Counted from the first letter of the stretch, positions 24,240 to 38,194 are shown. The stretch is DNA of 64,000 nt from Homoserinimonas sp044769865 (GCF_044769865.1 NZ_JBIZWA010000002.1:372001-436000); one strand, 5' to 3'. Made by a program: numbers and translations. Notes: generated by a model from the sequence alone, not told the origin.

Positions 24240-25755
24240 TTCGACCACACGGGCACAGTTCGATGCCCTGCTTCCGACACACCGCGTCATCCCGGTGATC
24301 AGGGAGGTGTTCGCCGACGGGGAGACACCCGTCGGCATCTACCGCAAGCTTGCCGATGGCCGCCCGGGCTCGTTCCTGCTCGAGTCGGCGGAACAGGGTG
24401 GCATCTGGTCCCGCTTCTCCTTCATCGGGGTGTCATCGTTCGGGGTGCTGACGGAGCACGACGACCGCGCTCGGTGGATGGACTACGGTCTCGACGAGTC
24501 GAGGGCGTTCGGCGAGGCGATTCCCGAGGGTCCTCTTGCCGCGCTCGATCACCTGCAGCACCGGTGGGCGACGCCGAAGGTCGAGGGTCATCCTCCTCTG
24601 ACCGGCGGGCTCGTCGGGTTCATCGGCTGGGAGGCGGTGCGCCAGATAGAGCGTCTCCCTGATGCGCCCCCGGCCGACTACGACTTCCCCGGTCAGGCGA
24701 TGAGCTTCGTCTCGGAGCTCGCCGTCAAGGACCACCGCACCGGATCGGTGCTGCTCGTCGTCGCCGCACTCAACGACGGGGTGTCCACCCCCGAGGAGCT
24801 CTGGGCGGATGCCACGGCTCGCCTTGATGCCCTGCAGGAACGACTCTCGCAACCCGCCGAGGCGTGGCTGGCCGAGGTCGACATGTCGCTCGCCCCCGCG
24901 CCGACACCCCGCATCGCCGAGTCGGACTACACCGGCATGGTCGAGGCATCCAAGCGCTTCATCCGCGACGGTGACGTCTTCCAGGTCGTGATCTCCCAGC
25001 GTTTCGACCATGAGATCACAGCCGAGCCGATCGATGTCTACCGGGTGCTTCGCACGCTCAATCCGAGCCCCTACATGTACCTCCTCTCGCTCGAGTCGGT
25101 CGAGGCGGAGCCATACTGGGTCGTCGGTTCGTCGCCCGAGGCCCTCGTCAAGGTGCAGGACGGCCGCGTCTTCAGCCATCCGATCGCCGGCTCGCGCCCA
25201 CGCGGGGCCACGCCGGAGGAGGACGTCGCCTTCGCGGACGACCTGCTGCGCGACCCCAAGGAGCGGGCCGAGCACCTCATGCTCGTCGACCTCGCCCGCA
25301 ATGACCTGCAGAAGGTATGCGAGCCGGGTTCGGTCGAGGTGACCGAGTTCATGCAGGTCGAGCGATACAGCCACATCATGCACCTCGTCTCGAGTGTCGA
25401 GGGCGACCTTCGGGGTGAAGCAGCCCCGCTCAATGTCTTCACTGCGACCTTCCCCGCGGGCACGCTCTCGGGCGCGCCGAAGCCGCGGGCGCTCGAGATC
25501 ATCGACGAACTCGAAGTCTCACGCCGCGGTCTCTACGGGGGAGTGGTGGGCTACTTCGGCCTCGCGGGCGACATCGACCTCGCCATCGCGATCCGCACCA
25601 CGACGATCGCGGGCGGCGTCGCCCGGGTGCAGGCCGGCGCGGGCCTCGTCGCCGACTCCGACCCTGCCCTGGAGCACCAGGAGGCGAAGAACAAGGCGGC
25701 AGCACCTCTCCGCGCCGTGGCAATCGCGAATGCCATGCGACGGATCGACGGATGA
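24232..25755 (+). CDS. trpE: Anthranilate synthase component I
   Basis: TrpE makes anthranilate from chorismate with ammonia from TrpG. I place the start at the ATG at 24232, giving 507 residues and the family-like opening after the hisI overlap; an in-frame ATG 39 bases upstream would add sequence that merely reads hisI DNA. The tryptophan feedback motif LLES is at about residues 46-49. The chorismate-binding domain (about 230-500) carries the PSPYMYLL, SSPEALV, AGSRPRG, RAEHLMLVDLARNDL and GTLSGAPKPRA segments. No trpG lies nearby, so the glutaminase must be elsewhere. It overlaps the next gene by ATGA. Confidence 0.97.
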   Translation: MNDSTTRAQFDALLPTHRVIPVIREVFADGETPVGIYRKLADGRPGSFLLESAEQGGIWSRFSFIGVSSFGVLTEHDDRARWMDYGLDESRAFGEAIPEGPLAALDHLQHRWATPKVEGHPPLTGGLVGFIGWEAVRQIERLPDAPPADYDFPGQAMSFVSELAVKDHRTGSVLLVVAALNDGVSTPEELWADATARLDALQERLSQPAEAWLAEVDMSLAPAPTPRIAESDYTGMVEASKRFIRDGDVFQVVISQRFDHEITAEPIDVYRVLRTLNPSPYMYLLSLESVEAEPYWVVGSSPEALVKVQDGRVFSHPIAGSRPRGATPEEDVAFADDLLRDPKERAEHLMLVDLARNDLQKVCEPGSVEVTEFMQVERYSHIMHLVSSVEGDLRGEAAPLNVFTATFPAGTLSGAPKPRALEIIDELEVSRRGLYGGVVGYFGLAGDIDLAIAIRTTTIAGGVARVQAGAGLVADSDPALEHQEAKNKAAAPLRAVAIANAMRRIDG

Positions 25756-26363
25756 CGCGGCTCCTTCGCTCGAAGCCGGTCGCGCTGGCAGTCAGCGCCC
25801 TCCTGGGCGGCGCCGTGCTGCTGGCGTGGTCACAGACCTGGATCATCGGCACCCTCGCACCGGGGATCTCACTCGAGGAGCGCATCCCGGTCGGGGGAGA
25901 CACTGCAGCGCCGGCCCTGGCGCCCCTTGCCCTGGCGATGGTGGCACTCGTCGCGGCCCTTGCGATCGCGTCGCGCCTGGTCCGCGTCGTGCTCTCGGTC
26001 GTCTTCATGCTGCTTGGCGGCGTCGTCGTGGCGGTCGCCTCCGGAACGCTCATCGATCCGCTCCGTGCGGCGACGGCATCCGTGGTCTCCTCGACCGGGC
26101 TCGAGGGTGAAGCCGCCGTCGCCTCCGCTGTCGTTGCGCTCGAGGTCACGCCGTGGCCCGTGGTCGCCCTCATCGCCGGCGCGCTGGTCTTCGTGTGGGG
26201 CATCGTGCTGGCGCTGACCTCGCGGGGCTGGGGCTCGGCCTCGGCGCGCTACGACACCGCAGCCGGCACGGTCGACACGAAGGCCGCTGCTCCATCAAAG
26301 GTCTCCGACTGGGACTCGCTCAGCGGCGGCGACGACCCGACGAGCCCTCCGGGGTCACGATAG
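25752..26363 (+). CDS. Trp biosynthesis-associated membrane protein
   Basis: The 203-residue protein has about four hydrophobic helices (near residues 9-33, 54-74, 77-97 and 134-155), with a conserved Trp-x-x-Trp type stretch (AWSQTW) at the end of the first. A polar Ser/Asp-rich C-tail covers about 160-203. It matches the actinobacterial Trp_oprn_chp family known only by its position after trpE. The overlap with trpE indicates coupled translation. The biochemical role is unknown. The TAG stop begins the next promoter's -10 box. Confidence 0.82.
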   Translation: MTRLLRSKPVALAVSALLGGAVLLAWSQTWIIGTLAPGISLEERIPVGGDTAAPALAPLALAMVALVAALAIASRLVRVVLSVVFMLLGGVVVAVASGTLIDPLRAATASVVSSTGLEGEAAVASAVVALEVTPWPVVALIAGALVFVWGIVLALTSRGWGSASARYDTAAGTVDTKAAAPSKVSDWDSLSGGDDPTSPPGSR

Positions 26364-26366
26364 ACT
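26361..26366 (+). promoter_or_regulatory. -10 box nested in the stop codon before the HGxxPAAW gene
   Basis: TAGACT starts with the TAG stop of the upstream membrane protein. Transcription from about 26373 would leave a 22-nt leader carrying GAAGGAG. The -35 is not recognisable. Confidence 0.4.
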
Positions 26367-26394
26367 TGCCACATCGCACCGAGAAGGAGTTTCA

Positions 26395-26625
26395 GTGAGC
26401 GACCACAACACCGATCCCGGCCACGGCCACTCTCCGGCAGCATGGACCGCCGTCACGATCATGCTCGTGGCCTTTGCCGCGGGCACGCTGGCGTTCTGGT
26501 TCGACATGCCTGCCCTGGTCTGGGCATCCGCCGGGCTCCTCGTCGTCGGCCTGATCGTGGGTTGGATCATGGCGAAGGTCGGTTACGGCGTCGGCGGGCA
26601 CCGCTACACGCCGAAGGATCACTGA
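26395..26625 (+). CDS. HGxxPAAW family mini membrane protein (DUF6704)
   Basis: This 76-residue protein has the diagnostic His-Gly-His-Ser-Pro-Ala-Ala-Trp motif at about residues 10-17, then two hydrophobic helices (about 18-36 and 41-61) and a short basic tail. It belongs to the actinobacterial HGxxPAAW family of unknown function, which often sits among trp genes. GAAGGAG lies before the GTG start. It is wedged between the Trp-associated membrane protein and trpC, so the two small membrane proteins are neighbours and may act together. Confidence 0.85.
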   Translation: MSDHNTDPGHGHSPAAWTAVTIMLVAFAAGTLAFWFDMPALVWASAGLLVVGLIVGWIMAKVGYGVGGHRYTPKDH

Positions 26626-26631
26626 CGCACA

Positions 26632-27405
26632 GTGCTAGATGACCTGTTAGCCGGGGCTCTCGTAGACGCCGAAGCGCGTCGTGCTGAGCGCCCCTTGCAC
26701 GAGGTCGAGGCCCTCGCGCTCGCGCGTCCTCCGGCAATCGACGCGATCGAGGCGCTTTCTCCCGCAGACAGAGTGAAGATCATCGCCGAGGTCAAGCGAG
26801 CGAGCCCCTCGCGCGGCACGATGGCCGAGATCCCCGACCCTGCCGCCCTCGCGGTCTCCTACGAGACCGGTGGGGCGAGCGCGATCAGCGTGCTCACCGA
26901 GCAGCGCAGGTTCGGTGGCTCGCTCGATGACCTCGAGGCCGTGCGCAGCGCCGTGTCGCTCCCCGTGCTTCGCAAGGACTTCATCGGCGACCCGTACCAG
27001 GTCTTCGAGGCACGCGCAGCGGGAGCCGACATCGTGCTCCTCATCGTCGCCGCGCTCGACCAGCACCGCCTCGCCTCGCTGTACTCGCTGATTCGCCAGC
27101 TGGGAATGACAGCGCTCGTCGAGACCCACAGTGCCGAGGAACTGAGCCGTGCGCTCGACATTGGCGCTGGACTGGTCGGCGTCAACGCACGCAACCTGTC
27201 GACCTTCGAGCTCGATCAGGAGCTCTTCGGTGAACTCGCGGTGCAGATTCCAGCCGGCGTCATCCGGGTCGCCGAGTCCGCGGTGAAGTCGGCAGCGGAT
27301 GTCGCCCACTACCGCGCCGCAGGGGCCGACGTCGTGCTGGTCGGCGAGGCACTCGTCACCCAGGGCGACCCCGTGCGCACCCTTCAGGACTTCCTCGCCG
27401 TCTGA
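26632..27405 (+). CDS. trpC: Indole-3-glycerol phosphate synthase
   Basis: TrpC closes the indole ring from CdRP. The 257-residue TIM barrel has KIIAEVKRASPSRG at about residues 48-61, VLRKDFIGDPYQV near 111-123, GVNARNLSTFEL near 182-193 and the phosphate loop LVGEALV near 237-243. All catalytic residues are present. The GTG at 26632 is 6 bases after the preceding stop and has no Shine-Dalgarno, so the exact start is uncertain. Codon 6 is TTA, a rare leucine codon in this genome type. Confidence 0.95.
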   Translation: MLDDLLAGALVDAEARRAERPLHEVEALALARPPAIDAIEALSPADRVKIIAEVKRASPSRGTMAEIPDPAALAVSYETGGASAISVLTEQRRFGGSLDDLEAVRSAVSLPVLRKDFIGDPYQVFEARAAGADIVLLIVAALDQHRLASLYSLIRQLGMTALVETHSAEELSRALDIGAGLVGVNARNLSTFELDQELFGELAVQIPAGVIRVAESAVKSAADVAHYRAAGADVVLVGEALVTQGDPVRTLQDFLAV

Positions 27406-27433
27406 CGGCCTCCAAGAACGGAACCCCAAGCCC

Positions 27434-28645
27434 ATGTCGCTGCGTGACAACACCGGCCCATTCTTCGGTGAGTACGGCGGACGCTTCATGCCGGAATCCC
27501 TCATCGCCGCCATCGACGAGATCGCCGAGGCCTATGAGGCGTGCCGCACGGATGAGTCCTTCCAGGCGGAGCTGCGTGAGTTGCACCGTTCCTACACAGG
27601 CAGGCCCTCAATCATCACGGAGGTGCCTCGTTTCGCTGAGCACGCCGGTGGCGCGCGCATCATCCTCAAGCGCGAGGACTTGAACCACACGGGCTCACAC
27701 AAGATCAACAATGTCCTGGGCCAGGCGCTCCTCACGAAGCGACTCGGCAAGACTCGAGTGATCGCGGAGACTGGCGCCGGTCAGCACGGCGTCGCCACGG
27801 CGACGGCGGCAGCGCTCTTCGGGCTCGAGTGCACCGTCTACATGGGCGAGGTCGACACGCAGCGCCAGGCGCTCAACGTGGCGCGTATGCGACTGCTGGG
27901 TGCCGAGGTCGTGTCAGTGACGACCGGATCGCGCACCCTCAAGGATGCGATCAACGAGGCCTACCGCGAGTGGGTCACCTCGGTCGAAACCACCAACTAT
28001 GTCTTCGGCACGGCCGCTGGCCCGCATCCGTTCCCCCTGATGGTGCGCGACTTCCAGAAGATCATCGGTGAGGAAGCACGTGAGCAGGTGCAGGAGCTGA
28101 CCGGTCGTCTTCCCGACGCCGTCGCCGCCTGCGTGGGCGGTGGTTCGAACGCCATCGGTATCTTCCACGCCTTCCTCGACGACCCCGAAGTGCGTCTCTT
28201 CGGCTTTGAGGCGGCGGGCGATGGCGTTGACACGCCTCGCCACGCGGCCTCGATCGGTAAGGGTCGGCCGGGAGTCCTCCACGGGGCGCGCAGCTACCTT
28301 CTGCAAGACGAAGACGGCCAGACGATCGAGTCCCACTCGATCTCGGCGGGACTCGACTATCCCGGTGTCGGGCCGGAGCATGCCTGGCTTGCGGACATCA
28401 AGCGCGCCGAGTATCGCCCGACGACAGACACCGAGGCGATGGATGCCTTGCGACTCCTCAGCCGCACGGAGGGCATCATCCCCGCCATCGAGTCCGCGCA
28501 CGCCCTCGCCGGCGCGCTCAAGCTCGGCAAGGAGCTGGGCCCCGAGTCCACGATCCTCGTGAACCTCAGCGGCCGCGGTGACAAGGATGTGGCGACAGCC
28601 GGCGAATGGTTCGGGCTGTTCGACGAGGGGGCACGGCAGGCATGA
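27434..28645 (+). CDS. trpB: Tryptophan synthase beta chain
   Basis: TrpB condenses indole with serine using PLP. The 403-residue protein begins with the family pattern GPFFGEYGGRFMPESL, which fixes the ATG at 27434 rather than an upstream in-frame ATG inside trpC. The PLP lysine is Lys90 in NHTGSHKIN. The phosphate-binding GGGSNAIG loop is near residues 235-242. The 3' end overlaps trpA by ATGA. Confidence 0.98.
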   Translation: MSLRDNTGPFFGEYGGRFMPESLIAAIDEIAEAYEACRTDESFQAELRELHRSYTGRPSIITEVPRFAEHAGGARIILKREDLNHTGSHKINNVLGQALLTKRLGKTRVIAETGAGQHGVATATAAALFGLECTVYMGEVDTQRQALNVARMRLLGAEVVSVTTGSRTLKDAINEAYREWVTSVETTNYVFGTAAGPHPFPLMVRDFQKIIGEEAREQVQELTGRLPDAVAACVGGGSNAIGIFHAFLDDPEVRLFGFEAAGDGVDTPRHAASIGKGRPGVLHGARSYLLQDEDGQTIESHSISAGLDYPGVGPEHAWLADIKRAEYRPTTDTEAMDALRLLSRTEGIIPAIESAHALAGALKLGKELGPESTILVNLSGRGDKDVATAGEWFGLFDEGARQA

Positions 28646-29445
28646 ACGCATCACTGAACACCACCTCTGTCGAGTCCGTCATCCAGCGTCGACGCGACGC
28701 GGGCAGCGGTGCGCTCGTCGGCTACCTACCCGTGGGCTTCCCCGATCTCGCGACGAGTGTCGACGCGGCCGTGGCACTCGCGGAGAACGGCGTCGATGTC
28801 CTCGAACTCGGTGTGCCGTACTCCGATCCCGTGATGGACGGCCTGGTGATCCAGCGGGCCACGCAGGAGGCCCTGAAGCAGGGCTTCCGCGTGCGTGACG
28901 TCTTCACGGCCGTCGAACAGATCCGGGCCCGCGTCGACGTGCCGGTGCTGGTCATGACCTACTGGAACCCAGTACTCCAGTACGGGGTCGACCGTTTCGC
29001 CGACGAGCTCGTCTCCGCAGGGGGCGCCGGCCTCATCACGCCAGACATCACCCCCGACGCCGCCGACGACTGGATCGCCACGAGCGACCGGACCGGCCTC
29101 GACCGCGTGTTCCTCGCTGCGCCGAACTCGAGCGATGAACGCCTCAAGCGCACGGTGCAGGCAACCCGCGGCTTCGTCTACGCGGTCTCGACGATGGGCA
29201 TCACGGGGCTTCGCACCGACCTGGATGCCGCGGCGCGCACGCTCATCGCACGCCTCCGCGACGCGGGCGCGAGCACCGCGTGTGTCGGCATCGGCATCTC
29301 GAACCCCGAGCAGGTGCACCAGGTCCTCGAGTACGCCGACGGCGCGATCGTGGGCACCGCGCTGGTGAAGGCTCTCGCCGACGGGGGAGTGTCGAAGCTC
29401 GCCGAGACGGCGGCGGCGCTCTCCGCCGGTACTACGCTTAACTAG
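28642..29445 (+). CDS. trpA: Tryptophan synthase alpha chain
   Basis: TrpA cleaves indole-3-glycerol phosphate and tunnels indole to TrpB. The 267-residue TIM barrel has LVGYLPVGFPD at about residues 25-35, the catalytic Glu in LELGVPYSDPVMDG near 55-68, the second catalytic Asp at TPDITPDAADDW, and a GIGISNPEQ phosphate loop near 215-223. The ATG overlaps the trpB stop and gives a normal N-terminus. It is the last trp gene here; trpD, trpF and trpG are absent. Confidence 0.97.
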   Translation: MNASLNTTSVESVIQRRRDAGSGALVGYLPVGFPDLATSVDAAVALAENGVDVLELGVPYSDPVMDGLVIQRATQEALKQGFRVRDVFTAVEQIRARVDVPVLVMTYWNPVLQYGVDRFADELVSAGGAGLITPDITPDAADDWIATSDRTGLDRVFLAAPNSSDERLKRTVQATRGFVYAVSTMGITGLRTDLDAAARTLIARLRDAGASTACVGIGISNPEQVHQVLEYADGAIVGTALVKALADGGVSKLAETAAALSAGTTLN

Positions 29446-29499
29446 TTTTCCCCGCGGGTTGCCTGCTGTCGCAGCCCGATCCCGACGAAAGGTTGTCGC

Positions 29500-30540
29500 G
29501 TGTTCGTGCCTTCCAGCATTCCCAGCCCGAGCGAAGAGTGGCGCGCGTTCAACATCGGCGCCTGGCTGCGCGATCTCGGCCTTGAGTGGTTCACGCTCGA
29601 CATCACCGTCGCGGCCTATGCGCTGTGCATCCTCACCGGCATCCTGGTGGCCGCGTGGCTGACGAACCATCGCCTGACCGCCCGCGGCGCCGAGCCCTGG
29701 ATCGTCATCGACGTGAGCCTCTTCGCGGTCATCCTCGGCATCATCGGCGCTCGGATCTTCCACGTCGTGACCCATCCTGATGACTATTTCGGCGCGGGCG
29801 CAGACCCCATGGCGGTGTTCCGGGTCTGGGAGGGCGGCATCGCGATCTTCGGCGCGCTCCTCGGCGGCGCGGTCGGCGCATACATCGGCTGCCGCATGAC
29901 CGGACTGCGGTTCTGGACCTACGCGGATGCCCTCGCGCCGGGCCTGCTCACCGCCCAGGCGCTCGGCCGCTTCGGCAATTGGTTCAACCACGAGCTGTTC
30001 GGCACCCCCACCGACCTGCCGTGGGGCCTCGAGATCGAGCCCGACAACCCTGCGTTCCCCGTCGGACTTCCCGATGACACCCTCTTCCACCCCACCTTCC
30101 TCTACGAGGTGATCTGGAACCTGCTCGGCGCGCTCGTCATCATCGCCGTCTCGCGTCGCCTGGCGCTCCAGTGGGGGCGGACCTTCGGCCTGTACCTCGT
30201 CTGGTACGGGGCCGGTCGCATCGTCTGGGAGTCGATCCGTGTCGACCCGAGCGAGGTGTTCTTCGGTCTCCGAACGAACGTGTGGGCCGCCATCTTCGCG
30301 GTCGTCGTCGGCATCATCATCATGCTCGTGCAGGCCCGCCGGCATCCAGGACTCGAACCGAGCCCGTACGTGCCCGGGCGATCCTGGCAACCGGAGGGTG
30401 TTGTACACTCTGACGACACTTACTCCGACAACGACGATGACTACAGGGCCGTGGTCAATGCAAACGCCTCGTCGGACGAGGTGTCATCGAGCGAGACTGC
30501 CACAAGCGAGTCGAGCACCACCCCCTCTTCCGGTCGGTAA
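29500..30540 (+). CDS. lgt: Prolipoprotein diacylglyceryl transferase
   Basis: Lgt transfers diacylglycerol to the lipobox cysteine of prolipoproteins such as the importer's binding protein at 2110. The 346-residue membrane protein has about seven helices, the Lgt signature with the invariant GRFGNWFNHELFG at about residues 163-175, and the HPTFLYE segment near 199-205. Residues about 300-346 form an acidic, Ser/Thr-rich, low-complexity cytoplasmic tail. The GTG start has GAAAGG upstream. A TACACT hexamer inside its 3' end (30414-30419) may help transcribe gltB. Confidence 0.96.
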   Translation: MFVPSSIPSPSEEWRAFNIGAWLRDLGLEWFTLDITVAAYALCILTGILVAAWLTNHRLTARGAEPWIVIDVSLFAVILGIIGARIFHVVTHPDDYFGAGADPMAVFRVWEGGIAIFGALLGGAVGAYIGCRMTGLRFWTYADALAPGLLTAQALGRFGNWFNHELFGTPTDLPWGLEIEPDNPAFPVGLPDDTLFHPTFLYEVIWNLLGALVIIAVSRRLALQWGRTFGLYLVWYGAGRIVWESIRVDPSEVFFGLRTNVWAAIFAVVVGIIIMLVQARRHPGLEPSPYVPGRSWQPEGVVHSDDTYSDNDDDYRAVVNANASSDEVSSSETATSESSTTPSSGR

Positions 30541-30612
30541 TCAGCGAGCCGGAAAGAGTTTCTCCAGCGGGCCAGCGACGTCCCACTTGTTCCAACCCTG
30601 AGGACGGTCCCC

Positions 30613-35179
<4,567 letters not shown>

Positions 35180-35187
<8 letters not shown>

Positions 35188-36634
35188 TCCGAAGGGATTC
35201 CTGAAGACCCGAGAACGTGAACTGCCCGCCCGCCGGCCTGTCGCCCTGCGCCTCATGGACTGGAAAGAGGTGTACGAGCAGGGCGATGCGGCAACGCTGC
35301 GTCGTCAGGCTGGTCGCTGCATGGATTGCGGCGTCCCCTTCTGCCATCAGGGCTGCCCGCTCGGCAACCTGATCCCGGAGTGGAACGACCTCATGCGGCG
35401 GGGGGAGGGTCGCGAGGCGATCGAGCGTCTCCACGCGACGAACAACTTCCCCGAGTTCACGGGACGCCTCTGTCCCGCGCCGTGCGAGAGCTCCTGCGTC
35501 CTCGGCATCAACCAGCCGCCTGTGACAATCAAGCAGGTCGAGGTGTCGATCATCGACCAGGCGTGGGGCAACGACTGGGTGCAGCCGCACCCACCGGAGC
35601 GACTGACCGGCAAGACGGTTGCCGTGGTGGGCTCAGGCCCCGCTGGCTTGGCTGCTGCACAGCAGCTCACCCGCGCCGGGCACACGGTCGCGGTGTTCGA
35701 GCGTGACGACCGCATCGGCGGGCTGTTGCGCTACGGCATCCCCGATTTCAAGATGGAGAAGCGGGTTCTCGAACTCCGCCTGAAGCAGATGCAGGCGGAG
35801 GGCACCCGGTTCCGTGCTGGCGTGAACATCGGCGTCGACATCGCCTGGTCTGACCTTCGTGCCCGCTACGACGCCGTCGTCGTCGCGACGGGTGCGACGG
35901 TGCCGCGCGACCTCTCCATCCCTGGCCGTGACCTCGCCGGCGTGCACTTCGCGATGGAGTACCTCGTTGAGCAGAACCGCGCTGTGGCCGGCGACCAGGT
36001 CGTCGACCAGATCACGGCCGAGGGCAAGCACGTCGTGGTCCTGGGCGGCGGTGACACCGGTGCTGACTGCATCGGAACGGCGCACCGCCAGAAGGCGCTC
36101 TCGGTCACGAATCTCGCGATCGGCAAGCAGCCGCCGGTCGAACGCCCCGACCACCAGCCGTGGCCGACGACTCCGACCCTGTTCGAGGTCCAGTCCGCGC
36201 ACGAGGAGGGCGGCGAGCGGGTCTACCTTGCCTCGACTGTCGAGTTCCTCTCCAATGACGTGGGAGAGGTCCGGGCGATCCGCGTCGCCGAGACCGAGTA
36301 CATCGACGGGCGTCGCGTGCCCAAGTCGGGCACTGAGCGCGAGATCCCCGCTGACCTCGTGCTGCTCGCGCTCGGGTTCACGGGACCGGAGCAGCAGGAC
36401 CTCGAGGCACAGCTCGCCGTCCCGTTCGACGGCACCCTGCCGACGCGTGGCGACAACTACGAGACGCAGCACCCCGGTGTCTTCGTCGCGGGCGACGCTG
36501 GTCGCGGCCAGTCCCTCATCGTGTGGGCAATCGCCGAGGGCCGGGCAGCCGCGGCCGAGGTGGATCGCTTCCTCGAGGGCGACACGCTGCTTCCGGCCCC
36601 TGTCCGCCCGAGTGACCGGTCGCTGGCCCTGTGA
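35180..36634 (+). CDS. gltD: Glutamate synthase small subunit
   Basis: GltD passes electrons from NADPH through FAD and Fe-S clusters to GltB. The 484-residue protein begins with MADPKGFLKTRERE and has two N-terminal cysteine clusters (CMDCGVPFCHQGCPLGN near 48-64 and CPAPCESSC near 95-103). The FAD site VVGSGPAGLAAA lies near 148-159 and the NADPH site VVLGGGDTGADC near 284-295. The GTG at 35180 follows a GGAGG inside gltB, so translation is coupled. Confidence 0.98.
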
Positions 36635-36637
36635 TGC

Positions 36638-36666
36638 TTACGTCGGCGGGTGTTTGGCAATAGGCT
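36638..36666 (+). promoter_or_regulatory. pyk promoter
   Basis: TTACGT (36638-36643) and TAGGCT (36661-36666) are separated by 17 bases. Transcription from about 36673 would leave a 33-nt leader with GGAGAG before the ATG. Confidence 0.5.
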
Positions 36667-36705
36667 TGGGAACCGTCCCAACCTGTGCCCGACGGAGAGA
36701 ACTGA

Positions 36706-38178
36706 ATGAGACGCGCCAAAATCGTTGCTACCCTCGGGCCTGCGACCTCAAGTTATGAGAACATCCGGGCCCTGATCGAGGCGGGTGTCAACGTCGCTCG
36801 CATGAACCTCAGCCACGGCAGTTATGCCGTGCATGAAGAGGTCTACAGCAACGTGAGGCGCGCCGCGGCTGCGACGAATCGGCCCATCGCCGTGCTCGTC
36901 GACCTCCAGGGTCCCAAGATCCGTCTCGGCAAGTTCGCCGATGGGCCACACTTCCTCGAAGTCGGCGATCGTTTCACGATCACGACTGAGGACATCGAGG
37001 GCACCGCAGAGATCTGCGGCACGACATACAAGGGCCTGCCTGCCGACGTGAAGCCGGGCGATGTCCTGCTGATCGACGACGGCCGCGTGAAGCTCAAGGC
37101 GATCTCCTCCGACGACACCAAGGTCGTCGCGGAGACGGTCGTCGCCGGCACGGTGTCGAACAACAAGGGCATCAACCTCCCGGGCGTGGCGGTCAATGTG
37201 CCGGCCCTGTCCGAGAAAGACGAGGATGACCTGCGCTGGGGCCTCAAGCTGGGCGCCGACTACATCGCGCTGAGCTTCGTCCGCAACGCCGACGACGTCA
37301 CGCGTGTGCACGAGATCATGGCCGAGGAGGGCATCCGCGTGCCCGTCATCGCGAAGATCGAAAAGCCCCAGGCGGTTGACAACCTCGAGGCGATCATCGA
37401 CGCCTTCGACGGCATCATGGTCGCCCGCGGTGACCTCGGCGTCGAACTCCCGCTCGAGGCCGTGCCGATCGTGCAGAAACGTGCGGTCGAGCTCTGCCGC
37501 CGCATGGCGAAGCCCGTCATCGTCGCGACCCAGATGCTCGAGTCGATGATCTCCAACCCGATTCCCACCCGCGCCGAGACTTCGGATGTCGCCAACGCTG
37601 TCCTCGACGGCGCCGACGCGGTCATGCTGAGTGGCGAGACGAGCGTGGGGGAGTACCCCGTCGTCACCGTCCAGACGATGGCCCGAATCATCGCGTCGAC
37701 CGAGGACCACGGCCTCGAGCGGGTTCCTCCGCTCGGCACGAAGCCGCGGACGCAGGGTGGCGCGATCACGCTCGCGGCGGCAGAGGTCGCCGAGTTCGTC
37801 CAGGCCAAGTACCTCTGCGTCTTCACCGAGTCGGGCGACTCCGTGCGACGCATGACGCGCCTGCGCAACCCGATTCCGATCCTTGGCTTCACTCCCGAGG
37901 AATCCATCGAGCGCAGGATGTCGCTGAGCTGGGGTGTCGAGAGCTTCAAAGTCGCGCGTGTGACCCACACCGACGCGATGTACCGCCAGGTCGACGAGGT
38001 GCTCCTGAGCAAGGGGCTCGCGGAGATCGGTGACCGTGTCATCGTCATCTCGGGTTCGCCTCCCGGAATTCCCGGCTCGACGAACGACCTCCGGGTGCAC
38101 CGCGTGGGTGACGCGCGCAACGCCGCCGCGCCGGCCTGGGCCACCGAACTCCCGGGCAACGCGGTTCCGGAGTCTTAA
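36706..38178 (+). CDS. pyk: Pyruvate kinase
   Basis: Pyk converts phosphoenolpyruvate and ADP to pyruvate and ATP. The 490-residue protein starts with RRAKIVATLGPATSS and has the NLSHG motif near residues 29-33, the catalytic lysine in IAKIEKPQAVDN near 217-228, the acidic MVARGDLGVELP motif near 240-251, and the AETSDVANAVLDGADAVMLS segment near 289-308. The C-terminal allosteric domain is complete. It has its own promoter and a convergent hairpin behind it. Confidence 0.98.
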   Translation: MRRAKIVATLGPATSSYENIRALIEAGVNVARMNLSHGSYAVHEEVYSNVRRAAAATNRPIAVLVDLQGPKIRLGKFADGPHFLEVGDRFTITTEDIEGTAEICGTTYKGLPADVKPGDVLLIDDGRVKLKAISSDDTKVVAETVVAGTVSNNKGINLPGVAVNVPALSEKDEDDLRWGLKLGADYIALSFVRNADDVTRVHEIMAEEGIRVPVIAKIEKPQAVDNLEAIIDAFDGIMVARGDLGVELPLEAVPIVQKRAVELCRRMAKPVIVATQMLESMISNPIPTRAETSDVANAVLDGADAVMLSGETSVGEYPVVTVQTMARIIASTEDHGLERVPPLGTKPRTQGGAITLAAAEVAEFVQAKYLCVFTESGDSVRRMTRLRNPIPILGFTPEESIERRMSLSWGVESFKVARVTHTDAMYRQVDEVLLSKGLAEIGDRVIVISGSPPGIPGSTNDLRVHRVGDARNAAAPAWATELPGNAVPES

Positions 38179-38179
38179 A

Positions 38180-38194
38180 CCGGCGTCACGCCGG
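38180..38194. terminator. Short GC hairpin between convergent pyk and the 2H phosphoesterase pseudogene
   Basis: CCGGCG and CGCCGG form a 6-bp stem with a 3-base loop directly after the pyk stop. No T run follows on either strand. It also covers the stop codon of the minus-strand gene. Confidence 0.4.

Noticed and set aside
24232..24260. A trp attenuator or leader peptide before trpE
   Set aside because: trpE overlaps hisI, so there is no room for a leader, and no Trp codon cluster is present.
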